64,000 bases of DNA. Origin: Pseudanabaena sp. ABRG5-3 (GTDB lineage Bacteria; Cyanobacteriota; Cyanobacteriia; Pseudanabaenales; Pseudanabaenaceae). Position 1 is the stretch's first letter. Each line of letters opens with the position of its first letter. The position numbers and the translations under genes are program-made. Below, piece by piece: positions 8,649 to 17,800 of the stretch. The stretch covers positions 47,136 to 111,135 of the forward strand of contig NZ_AP017565.1 of the NCBI RefSeq assembly GCF_003967015.1. The letters run 5' to 3'. Below the pieces are notes generated by a model that was not told the DNA's origin, did no database searches, and saw only the letters and a program-made list of their open reading frames with translations.

Positions 8649-8681
8649 AAATCTAAAAATAGCTACGCTATTTTTAGATTT
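8649..8681. terminator. Perfect 15-bp hairpin after bfr remnant
   Basis: The arm AAATCTAAAAATAGC pairs perfectly with GCTATTTTTAGATTT around a TAC loop, five bases past the bfr stop. It has the GC-N3-GC core shared by other hairpins in this window. Confidence 0.6.
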
Positions 8682-8715
8682 GAAAACTTTTCGTAAGTTC
8701 TAGTCCAAAATTAGA

Positions 8716-8748
8716 AGAGAAAAGTGGCACTTTGTGCCACTTTTCTCT
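8716..8748. terminator. Bidirectional hairpin at the tonB stop
   Basis: The arm AGAGAAAAGTGGCAC pairs exactly with GTGCCACTTTTCTCT around a TTT loop, overlapping the last two bases of the tonB stop codon. It can end transcription from both sides. Confidence 0.7.
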
Positions 8749-10009
8749 ATGGAGACTTTGTGGGTATAGTTACAGGCTCGACGGGAGGTTCTGGAGGAGG
8801 AGGTGGTGGTGCATTATCGACAATAGGTGGCGGTGGTAATGGATCAACAGCAGGATTAGAAACGGGACTAGAAGTATTTGTAGGTGGTTCAATGGCAGTT
8901 GGTGCTGTTACTGGCTCAACTGGCAAAGTTGGATTGGCGACTGGGGATGGAGACACTGGTTCTGGAGTAACTGGAGTGGTCACGGCTGTGGGTTTTGATG
9001 ATTCTACTTTCCTTTGGCGACTTTCTTCTGCTAATCTTCTTTGTTCTGTCTGTTGAGCCGCTAATTGTTCAGTTTCCTGACGACGACGCTCCTCATTTTC
9101 ACGTTGGAATTTTGAACCTTCTTCCTCAAAAGTGACACGTACTTTGACATTAGTTCTCCCGCCTTCAGGAATGGTTTTGGGGTTAAACTGCCATTTGCTC
9201 ATCGCTTCGATAGTTTCGCGATCGGTTTGTGCGTCACCACTAGATTGACGTAAGCGGACATTTGTAACTCTGCCATCGGGAGCAATATCGTAGGTAACTC
9301 TGGGAGTACCTTCTTTACCACGATATTGGGGCTTGGGACAACTGATACATTCTAGTTTTGGCGCTGGCTTGTTGATGGATGGACTAGGAGCAGGGATAGT
9401 TGGTAAGATCGACGAGTTGATTTGATTATCTTTTCCGTTGGGGTTGCCATTAATAATACCGCCAAGGACTCCATTTTTAGAGCCATTAGGATTGCCATTA
9501 ATTTTACCACCTAGTACAAATCCTGTGGGAATCTTCGCATTACCAAATCCAGAACCAATTCCATCTTTAGCAATGATTGAACCACCACCAGACTGAATTT
9601 TTGTATCACTTACTCCTGATGTGAGCAAGGGTTTTAAGTTATCTGGAGCCGCAGAATCTTTACCTTCTTTTAAAGATGCTGTATTTTCAGATGCGAGAGC
9701 GATCGCTAAGGGAGCAGCCTCAACAGATTGATTTGCCTCAATGTTACTAACTGGCTCTGGTTCTTTTGTTTCTTTAGGAGCTTCTGCTATTTTCTCTTCA
9801 GATGTTTGGGGCGTATCAACAACTACTTCCATTGTGTCATCGAGTTCGTTACCAACGGGCTTCCATAAAGTTGGGACTGGAGCGATCATTACGGCAGCAT
9901 GGACACAAGTAGAGCCGACAAAACCTATGAATAATAAGGATACTAAGGCTCGATTTTCTTTTTTGAAATGATCATCAGCAGGTTTAGATATGTTTTTCAT
10001 GTTATTCAT
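8747..10009 (-). CDS. tonB: TonB-family energy-transducing protein with long C-terminal tail
   Basis: A 420-residue protein that should couple the inner-membrane ExbB/ExbD motor to the receptor at 31145-33715. Residues about 22-42 form the single N-terminal membrane helix (ALVSLLFIGFVGSTCVHAAV). An acidic, Pro/Glu-rich periplasmic linker follows, with a GNPNG repeat region at about residues 170-195. The TonB C-terminal fold lies at about 210-295 (YRGKEGTPRVTYDIAPDGRV; IEAMSKWQFNPKTIPEGG). Unusually, about 120 residues follow this fold: a charged Gln/Glu/Arg helix and then a Pro/Thr/Val-rich tail; normal TonB ends with the fold. It is the last gene after exbB and exbD. The start may be nine bases later (second Met). 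Confidence 0.88.
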   Translation of the reverse strand: MNNMKNISKPADDHFKKENRALVSLLFIGFVGSTCVHAAVMIAPVPTLWKPVGNELDDTMEVVVDTPQTSEEKIAEAPKETKEPEPVSNIEANQSVEAAPLAIALASENTASLKEGKDSAAPDNLKPLLTSGVSDTKIQSGGGSIIAKDGIGSGFGNAKIPTGFVLGGKINGNPNGSKNGVLGGIINGNPNGKDNQINSSILPTIPAPSPSINKPAPKLECISCPKPQYRGKEGTPRVTYDIAPDGRVTNVRLRQSSGDAQTDRETIEAMSKWQFNPKTIPEGGRTNVKVRVTFEEEGSKFQRENEERRRQETEQLAAQQTEQRRLAEESRQRKVESSKPTAVTTPVTPEPVSPSPVANPTLPVEPVTAPTAIEPPTNTSSPVSNPAVDPLPPPPIVDNAPPPPPPEPPVEPVTIPTKSP

Positions 10010-10048
10010 GGCTTACTTTTCTATAGCAATTCGCTTTTTCCTTTTTCC

Positions 10049-10483
10049 TTAATTACTTTTAGTGGCGATCGCCATTTTGACACGAGGAATTTGTCGCAGT
10101 TGATCCATGATTTGAATAACGTCGCCATGTTGTACAGAACGATCAGCGTTAAGAACCACAATTAGATCTTGGTTGGGGGTTAGTAACTGTTTGACGCGAT
10201 CGCTGACTTCGGTAATACCTATTTTTTGTTTGTTTAAAAATATTTCTGTCTTGTCATTAACGCTGATTGTGGCGCGAGCAGGTGTTTTTTGCATCACGCC
10301 AGATTGTGCTTTGGGCAAATCTACTGGTAAGCCTTCAGTACGATTCAGAAATAATGAAGAAAGGACAAAAAAGGTTAGTAGTGCGAATAAAACATCTAAA
10401 AGCGGGACTACATTCTTAATTTCCATCGGCTGATCCGATAGATCTTCATCATGGCGGCGGCGAATTCTTCTAGACATTAACAT
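10049..10483 (-). CDS. exbD: ExbD/TolR-family biopolymer transport protein
   Basis: A 144-residue protein with one N-terminal membrane helix (IKNVVPLLDVLFALLTFFVL, about residues 22-41) that carries the essential Asp of the ExbD proton channel (PLLDVLFALL). A periplasmic domain with the ExbD pattern follows (TISVNDKTEIFLNKQKIG; DLIVVLNADRSVQHGDVIQI). It overlaps the exbB stop by 14 bases and precedes tonB by 39 bases, so the order is exbB-exbD-tonB. Together these form the proton-driven motor for siderophore uptake. Confidence 0.93.
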   Translation of the reverse strand: MLMSRRIRRRHDEDLSDQPMEIKNVVPLLDVLFALLTFFVLSSLFLNRTEGLPVDLPKAQSGVMQKTPARATISVNDKTEIFLNKQKIGITEVSDRVKQLLTPNQDLIVVLNADRSVQHGDVIQIMDQLRQIPRVKMAIATKSN

Positions 10484-11126
10484 TTACCTGTTCATGTTTG
10501 TTTTGACGGTGAGATCGCAAGTGTTGCAGTTCTAATTGAGTGCAACACTCGTCAAAGTAAGCAACCTGTTGACTATAAAGAGAGCGAAAAATACTTGCTG
10601 CAATTAGAGCCATCACCGCCACAATTAAACCAACAGCAGTAGAAATTAAGGCTTCGCTGATGCCACCTGTAACATTCAGTGCTTTTGATCCACCAACATC
10701 GCCTAGAGTAAGAGAACCGAAGGAAGTAATCAAACCAGTTACAGTACCCAGTAATCCTAATAAAGGAGCGAGTCCCACAATAATCTCAAAGATATTATTG
10801 AAGCGTTTAAGTTTAGGGATTTCTGATTGTGTCTTTGCGTCAAGAGCTAGCACAAATTCGGTGGGTGTAACGTTGGGAATGGATAGAGCTTCTAAATAAA
10901 TGCGGGCGATCGGTAAATCGATATGTTGTTGCAAAAACTTTTCAGCTTGAGTAGGATCTTCTTGATAGATGTTCAGTGCAGTTTTGATGATGCGCTTCTG
11001 TTGTTTTTTGATCCGCGACCAAAAAATTGCTCTCTCGATCGCTAAGGTAACAACTAGAAAAGAACAAATCATCAGGGGGATAATTGTAATCCCTCCTGCA
11101 ACAAGGGTATCGAATAGTTTGGACAT
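10470..11126 (-). CDS. exbB: ExbB/TolQ-family proton channel protein
   Basis: A 218-residue MotA/TolQ/ExbB protein with three membrane segments (residues about 10-32, 115-140 and 155-178). The motif GLAPLLGLLGTVTGLITSFG, with its conserved Gly and Thr residues, is the family signature, and ALISTAVGLIVAVMALI is the third helix. It is first in the exbB-exbD-tonB operon. The upstream interval 11127-11262 contains AT-rich sequence (TATTGCTAATTACTTGCAT) resembling motifs ahead of other iron genes in this island, so Fur-type control is likely but not shown. Confidence 0.93.
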   Translation of the reverse strand: MSKLFDTLVAGGITIIPLMICSFLVVTLAIERAIFWSRIKKQQKRIIKTALNIYQEDPTQAEKFLQQHIDLPIARIYLEALSIPNVTPTEFVLALDAKTQSEIPKLKRFNNIFEIIVGLAPLLGLLGTVTGLITSFGSLTLGDVGGSKALNVTGGISEALISTAVGLIVAVMALIAASIFRSLYSQQVAYFDECCTQLELQHLRSHRQNKHEQVNVNV

Positions 11127-11262
11127 TGACCTTAGAGAATGATTTTGGGTTGATTTTATGAGGCTAACTTGATGGGGAGATCGCTAAATAATCACTTTAT
11201 AGAGGCTAGGTAATTACGATCACAAAACATAGCTTATAACATATTATTGCTAATTACTTGCA

Positions 11263-11475
11263 TTAGTGATCATTTTTATCATGTTTTTTAGCAGTTGTAG
11301 CTTCTATAGCTGTTGCTATCTTAGGAAGCCTTTTCAATGCGCTTATTACTGTTTTCAGATAAGTACGAGCTTCAGTCTCCATGAAACAACCAAGAAGGTC
11401 TTTTGCTTGAATAGAAGTAATGAAACTAGAAATAGCATTATCTAAATCTGCAATAGTTCTAGGTTTAAGGAAGTA
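11263..11475 (-). pseudogene. Unidentified frame overlapping NRPS 3' end, possible transposase tail
   Basis: A frame open from within the 3' end of the upstream NRPS gene (about 11475) to a TAA at 11263-11265 encodes FLKPRTIADLDNAISSFITS and then a helical Lys-rich tail. The LKPRT-DLDNAI pattern is reminiscent of the C-terminus of IS630-type transposases. No start codon occurs before an internal ATG at 11382. It may be scar DNA from the rearrangement that shortened the NRPS gene. Identity is tentative. Confidence 0.3.
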
Positions 11476-13778
11476 GCAGTTAGATTTTGGAGTTGCTCAA
11501 TGCGTTCTGCTAACTCAGCAACTGTGGGTGACTGAAACAAATCGACGATGGTGATCTTAACTTGAAAGACTATAAGTAATCGAGTCACCAATTTGTTGCC
11601 TAGTAAAAAATGTCCTCCTAACTCAAAGAAGTCGTCATCGACACTCACCTGATTAATTTCCAAAACCTCCATAAAAATCTGGGCAATTTTTCTCTCTGAG
11701 GTGGTGCGTGGGGCAATAAAGTCTGCGGCAGAGTCAAGGCTAATTGATTCTGCTAGCGATAAACTATGACGATTCACTTTTCCATCTGCATCAATGGGCA
11801 GTGATTTCAATAGGATAAATTCGCTAGGAATCATATACTTCGGCAACCTTTTTTCTAGAAAACGGCGGAGGTTGCGAGAGTTGAGCGTATAGCCCAAGAT
11901 CGGTACAATATAAGCAATTAGTTGTTGATCATCCGCAAGCTCTGCACGATCAATCTGCTCAATGACAACAGTTTCCTGTATTTGAGGATGTTGCATCAGT
12001 ATAGCTTCAATATCTTCTAGTTGAATATAGAACCCGTGTATTTTTATTTGATGCTCAATTCGTCCCAAAAACTGAATCGTTCCGTCTGAAGAGTAGAGCG
12101 CGCGATCGCCAGTTTTATAAATAGCAGTATCGCGATCGCCAATATAAAGCTCTCCAGCAATGCCAATGGGAGTAGGTTGTAAGCATGGATCGAGGATATA
12201 GGTGTTCAACTTACGGATTGAGTTACCAATAGGCAATTCGCGTCCAGCTAATTCTAGGATTTTTGCCAAGTCGATGGAGCTTGTTTGATTCCACGTTGCT
12301 AACTGCTCTTGTTCCGTCAATGTTAGGAGTGGAAGTGCCGCAATAGTGCAATCAGGATTTTCGACAATAGCTGCTAGCAAGGTCTGAAAATGTCCTAACA
12401 TTCGATTCATTCTGGACTCATCAAACAAATCTGTGTTGTATTCCAATTTCCCGATTAATCCCATATCTCCTTCCACCAAGTGAATGGTTAGATCTAAATC
12501 AGATGTCTGATTGTCAATACGTTCATATGCAACCTTGAGTCCTGACAACTCAATACTCTTTGTCGAAAAAGCATTTTGGAGAATTAACATGACCTGAAAT
12601 AATGGCGCATAGGTTAAGCTTTGCCCTAGCTCAAATTCAACTATTAACTTTTCAAAGGGCAGACGTTGGTGAGCTAAGGCTCCGAGGACTGTTTCACGTA
12701 CTCGCTTTAATAGATTTCGGAAGCTGGGATTTCCTGATAAGTCAGTTCGGAGAACTAATGTATTAATAAAACAACCGATTAGGTTTTCGATTTCTGGTTG
12801 ATGACGGTTAGCGATCGGCGAACCTACTACAATGTCATTTTGTCCTGTATAACGAAATAGGAGTGTTTGTAAAGCTGCTAATAACATCATGAATAAAGTA
12901 GCTTCGTTCTGCTCGGATAGAGATTTTAAGGATGCAGTGAGTGTTTTTGGTATTAAAAAAGATAAGGTTTTACCCTTAAAAGATTGCACAGAAGGACGAG
13001 GGCGATCGCTAGTGAGGGATAATAAATCGGGAGAATTGGTTAATTGTCGCTTCCAATAATTGAGATCATTCTCTAGCGCTTTGCCCTGTAAGTGCTGCTG
13101 TTGCCAAACTGCAAAATCAGCATATTGAATTGGTAAAGGCTCGAGAGGCGAAGGTTTACCTGTGGAAAATGCAGCGTAAAGAACATTCAATTCTCGAAAA
13201 AAGATGCCTAGAGACCAAGCATCCATAGCAATGTGATGGATGGTTAAAATCAGCACGAATTCGCAAGCATCACATTGGACTAACGTTGTTCGCAACAATA
13301 ATAAATCTGTTTCTAGATCAAAGGGTTGACAAGCTTGAACGGATGCAATGCGATTGAGTTCCCTTTCTCGTTCGGGAATCTGATACGTTTGCAGATCAAT
13401 CATCCTTAGCGTCCAGTTTCTGAGTGGGATAATAATTTGAGTTAATTCTCCCGTAGTCGTTTGGTAGTTTGTGCGGAGAATTTCGTGGCGCTGAATGATT
13501 TCTCTAATACTTTGCTCCAAAGCATCTACATCGAGCTTACCTGTGATTTTCAGAGATATAGAAACATTATTGGAAACTGCACTTGTAGTCCCTAATTGAT
13601 GTTGGAACCACATTCCTTGTTGTTCAAACGAGACGACCAGATTATTCTGTTTAGATGAATCTCTTTTGGGAATTGTCCAAGGCTGAGGTTGTTGGACTTG
13701 CTTTTGGCTGATGCGCCGCTTTAATAAAGCCTGTTGCTCTGGAGACAAAGCAGCAATGCGTTTGGATAAATCATTCAT
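11442..13778 (-). CDS. NRPS module C-(A remnant)-(PCP remnant), degenerate
   Basis: A 778-residue protein. Residues about 45-480 form a condensation domain with the active-site motif HHIAMDAW (His181, His182, Asp186; the usual Gly after Asp is Ala). The adenylation domain is internally deleted: motifs A1-A5, including the P-loop and the substrate pocket, are missing, and the frame passes from TSSIDLAKILELAGRELPIG into the A6 region (GELYIG), then YKTGD, GRIEHQIKIHGF and the A10 loop DADGKVNR. The carrier motif reads FFELGGHFLL, so the phosphopantetheine Ser is Phe724 (codon TTT at 11607-11609). The module cannot activate or carry a residue. The C domain may still act in trans, for example in chain release or a final condensation. 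It ends the NRPS/PKS operon, three bases after the monooxygenase gene. Confidence 0.85.
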   Translation of the reverse strand: MNDLSKRIAALSPEQQALLKRRISQKQVQQPQPWTIPKRDSSKQNNLVVSFEQQGMWFQHQLGTTSAVSNNVSISLKITGKLDVDALEQSIREIIQRHEILRTNYQTTTGELTQIIIPLRNWTLRMIDLQTYQIPERERELNRIASVQACQPFDLETDLLLLRTTLVQCDACEFVLILTIHHIAMDAWSLGIFFRELNVLYAAFSTGKPSPLEPLPIQYADFAVWQQQHLQGKALENDLNYWKRQLTNSPDLLSLTSDRPRPSVQSFKGKTLSFLIPKTLTASLKSLSEQNEATLFMMLLAALQTLLFRYTGQNDIVVGSPIANRHQPEIENLIGCFINTLVLRTDLSGNPSFRNLLKRVRETVLGALAHQRLPFEKLIVEFELGQSLTYAPLFQVMLILQNAFSTKSIELSGLKVAYERIDNQTSDLDLTIHLVEGDMGLIGKLEYNTDLFDESRMNRMLGHFQTLLAAIVENPDCTIAALPLLTLTEQEQLATWNQTSSIDLAKILELAGRELPIGNSIRKLNTYILDPCLQPTPIGIAGELYIGDRDTAIYKTGDRALYSSDGTIQFLGRIEHQIKIHGFYIQLEDIEAILMQHPQIQETVVIEQIDRAELADDQQLIAYIVPILGYTLNSRNLRRFLEKRLPKYMIPSEFILLKSLPIDADGKVNRHSLSLAESISLDSAADFIAPRTTSERKIAQIFMEVLEINQVSVDDDFFELGGHFLLGNKLVTRLLIVFQVKITIVDLFQSPTVAELAERIEQLQNLTATSLNLELLQI

Positions 13779-13781
13779 CTT

Positions 13782-14825
13782 TTAACTCACTATATTATTT
13801 TTCATGTCTTTGAGCAGGTCTAAGCTTTCCATTACCCAGTCAAATTCCACACCGAAGTCAATGAGGGCAGCAACTTCATTCACTCCTGCCTGTCGCAGAT
13901 TATCGATCATGGTTTGGCAATAAGTGGGAGTTCCCATTAAGACTTTGCCGTTAAAATAGGTCTCAAAACTGAAATCCAATAAGTCATCTAAATCCTGAGC
14001 CGTCATGGTTTTCGGATCGATGGAGAATCTTAGATCGCCAGATGATTTGACCACGAGATCGAAATGGGTTTTGAGATAGTTTTTGAATGGCTGTCTCACC
14101 TTGCGGCGCACAGTATTCATATCATTACCAATAAATGTATGAATCATCATTGCCACTTTCCCCTTTTGAGGATCATGACCATGTTGAGCGAGGGATTGAC
14201 GATAGAGAGTGATTTTTCTGAGGATCTCCTCAAGGCTTTGATATAGTGGCGAAGTGAGAATATTCGCGCCGATTTTACCTGCATCAATGAAGGTTTCGTC
14301 GGAAAGCGAGGTAATCCAAATGGGAACTTGCGGCTGTAATGGTCTCGGGAATGTGGAAATATTGACAGATTTGCCATTGCCACCTGTGAGAGCGATCGCT
14401 TCTCCTTGCCAAAGCTGCTGCACAACTTGGATATCGCGCCACATAATTTCTTTCTTATCGGCATACTTTTCAGGGAAAAGTACAAAGTCGTTGGGATGCC
14501 AACCAGGAGCGAAGGATAAACCGACTCGTCCTTTCGAGAGATTATCGACCACCGCCCATTCTTCCGCTACTCGTAATGGATTTTGTAAGGGCATAACCAC
14601 ACTGCCAGAGCGAATTTGGATATGCTCCGTAATCATCGCGATCGCAGCTCCTGTCACCGCAGGATTGGGGTATAGTCCGCCAAAGGCATCAAAATGGCGT
14701 TCGGGAATCCAAACCGCCGCAAATTGGTGGCGATCGGCAAACTTTGCGCCTTCAATCAATAGACGATATTTATCGCTACTGGTGGTAGAACCATCACCAG
14801 AAAAATAAAACAAGCTAAAATCCAT
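13782..14825 (-). CDS. Luciferase-like FMN monooxygenase of natural-product type
   Basis: A 347-residue TIM-barrel flavin monooxygenase of the bacterial luciferase superfamily. It matches the subgroup embedded in or encoded beside NRPS/PKS lines: N-terminal MDFSLFYFSGDGSTTSSDKY, AVWIPERHFDAFGGLYPNPA, GRVGLSFAPGWHPNDFVLFP and PVPIWITSLSDETFIDAG-like segments. It is normally an in-line domain; here it is free-standing, between the PKS gene (5 bases upstream) and the degenerate NRPS gene (3 bases downstream). It probably hydroxylates or otherwise oxidises a carrier-bound intermediate using reduced FMN and O2. The reaction in this pathway is unknown. Confidence 0.88.
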   Translation of the reverse strand: MDFSLFYFSGDGSTTSSDKYRLLIEGAKFADRHQFAAVWIPERHFDAFGGLYPNPAVTGAAIAMITEHIQIRSGSVVMPLQNPLRVAEEWAVVDNLSKGRVGLSFAPGWHPNDFVLFPEKYADKKEIMWRDIQVVQQLWQGEAIALTGGNGKSVNISTFPRPLQPQVPIWITSLSDETFIDAGKIGANILTSPLYQSLEEILRKITLYRQSLAQHGHDPQKGKVAMMIHTFIGNDMNTVRRKVRQPFKNYLKTHFDLVVKSSGDLRFSIDPKTMTAQDLDDLLDFSFETYFNGKVLMGTPTYCQTMIDNLRQAGVNEVAALIDFGVEFDWVMESLDLLKDMKNNIVS

Positions 14826-14829
14826 CTGC

Positions 14830-17800
14830 TTAATTCTCCACTTGCGCTAATTGGGCTTGCACTTGGTCACGCGATAAGTTTTCAATCTCTGCCAAAATTG
14901 CTGCCATTTCGTCATCATCAGGTTCCGAGAGTTGCTCGGCGATGACACTGGCTAGTTCCGCTACGGTTGGTGCGTCTGATAGTAAGGTTCGCAATGATAA
15001 TTCCACAGGATACATTTCGCGAATCTGGGATACTAACCGTACCGCTAATAGAGAATGTCCACCTATCTCAAAGAAGTTATCATTTACACCTACCTGAGCT
15101 AGACCCAGTTGGTTTTGCCAAAGCTCGACAATCCTTTGTTCAATTTCATTACAAGGAGCCACATAAGTTGTAGATTGAAGCGATCGCTGATGTCCTGCTG
15201 GAGCGGACTCAGGAAGACTCACGACTGGCTCTGGTGCGATCGTAATTATGCGCTTTTGATTGTGCTGGAGTACGCTTTGCCAATCTTGAGTAGAAACTAT
15301 GACTTGAGGATAACCATGTTGGAGAATGCGCTGTAAGGCTTCTAACCCTTCTTGGGGAGATATTCCTATTGCTAGAGCTTCGATGCGTTCTTGTTTGAGG
15401 CGATCCGGCAATTCCGTTACATCTGCACCCATTCCCACTTCTTGCCAGATATCCCAATTAATGGCGATGGTACGCTGATGGGTTTGCGATCGCGCCACAG
15501 CATCGAGGAAACTGTTGGCGGCGCAATAGTCCACTTGTCCTAAACCACCCAATAACGCACTGAGCGAAGAAAATAGCACTAAGAAATCGAGGTCATCATT
15601 GGCAAAAATTTGCTGAAGTACCCGCGTGCCTTGAACTTTGGGGCGCATTACCCTTGCGGCGTTTTCAGGAGTTTTTAGCTGCATAATGCCATCACCTGCT
15701 ACACCTGCGGTATGGAAGATACCATGCAATTCACCGAAAGTTTGTTGGATGCGATCGCGGACAGTTTGCATTTGCTCCATATCGGCAACATCAGCACTAA
15801 GAACTAGGACTTTTGCACCCTTAGATTCTAGAGACTGGATTTTGCGAATCTTAATACTCGTTGGATCCTGCTCACTGTGAGTCTGGAGCCATTGTTCCCA
15901 ATCACTTGGTGATGGTAGAGGTGAACGGCTGATTAAAACTAGCCTTGCTTGGACGCTCTGGGCAAGATGTTCGGCAATGGTCATGCCAATTCCACCCATA
16001 CCGCCTGTAATCAGGTAAGTACCTTGCGGTTGATAGGGAGATGCGACTGGCTGTAAGTAAAGTGGCTCATGGGTGGGCAACCAGCGATAATTACCGCGAT
16101 AGGCAACCAGTGGCGCTGAAGGTGCATCTGCTTGAGTTAATATTTCACCAATGATTTGATCGATGAATGGAGCATTGGCGGTGATGTCTGACGATGGAAT
16201 TTCCATATCCAGATGGCAGCAAGTGAGATTAGCATATTCCTGCGGCATCACTTGACTTGCCCCCAAAATCGTTGCCTTTTCTGGACGAATTTCTTCCGTT
16301 CCTGTCACATCTTGAATCTGGCTCGAAACCACACCAATATGGATCGAACTCTGGACATTCTGCTGTCCGATCGCTTGGGCTAAATAGAGCAAACTATAGA
16401 AGCCAAGATTTTGCGCTTCCGTAAATTCCAGATGGTCATTTAAAGTCCAGAGATGGGCAATGATCGGTGATGGCTCAAGAGCGAGAACTTCGCGCATTAA
16501 AGCGTCATAGTGGGTGCGATCGCTAGGATTTAGGGTGTACAGATCACGATCGTTTTTGTGAAACTCTGTGCCGATATGCACCTGAATGACGCGATGTCCC
16601 TGTTGCTGTAGGCGTTCAGTCAGTGCCGTAGTGACACCTGTACGATCGCCAAATAGCAACCAACAGCGTTTCTGATCGCTATTCAGCGTCGGTAAAACCG
16701 TGCGTTTCCAAGAGGGGCTATAAAACCATTCGCCAATGTCGGACTTTTTAGTGAGTTGAGGGATATGGCGATCGCTTAAATCTTTTGCCGAATCTGCCAG
16801 TAAATTCTCGGACGGTGGATCAATCCAATAGCGCTGACGTTCAAAGGGATAGGTGGGAAGAGATACAATTTGACATGGCTGCTGGTCGTAAAAACTTGTC
16901 CAATCAATTTCCACTCCATTGAGCCAAAGCTGTCCCAATGTTTTGAGCATCAATTCTAAATCCGAGACATCTGATCCTCTCTCTTGGGGATGGGGTAAGG
17001 AGCAGAGAATAGTGCGATCGCTTGCCTGTTGTTTAGTCAAGGTGCTAAGGGTACGTCCTGCTCCTACTTCCAAGAAAATTGCTTCGGGATTAGTTAATAA
17101 TTCGGCGATACCCTGCGAAAACTGAACGGGTTGCCGCAAATGCTGCGCCCAGTAGAGGGGATCGGTGGCGGAATTGGCGCTAATCCAAGTGCCTGTGACA
17201 TTAGAAATAAATGGAATTTGCGGAGAATTTAGCTTTACACCACGCAAATGCTCTACTAATGGTGCGATCGCTCCTTCCATCATCGGTGAATGAAAAGCAT
17301 GGGAGGTTCGCAAAAGATGGGAAATGATTCCCTTAGCAGATAGCTGTTGTTGCAGTTGAGCGATCGCTTCTTTGGAGCCTGAAACCACAGTCAGGGTGGG
17401 GCTATTACTGACGGCAAGATAGAGGTTCTCTTTGAGAAATGGTTGGATATCTTGGACGGATGCATTAATCGACAGCATCGCTCCCGTTGGCTGTTGCTGC
17501 ATTAATTGTCCACGCATCGCCACTAGGGTTAAAGCATCGCTAAGAGAGAAAACTCCAGAGATACAGGCGGCGACATATTCTCCGATGCTATGTCCTATCA
17601 TTGCTTGCGGCTGGACACCCCATGACATCCAGAGTTTGGCAAGGGCATACTCAATCGTAAATAAGGCGGGTTGCGCGATCGCAGTTTGAGTTAATTGTTT
17701 AGTAGCCGATTGTTGATCTGTATCATCACTAAATAGAATCGGCTTCAGATCGAGTTGATGCTGCTCAAGGAGAATTTGGAAACAGCGATCGCATTCTTCT

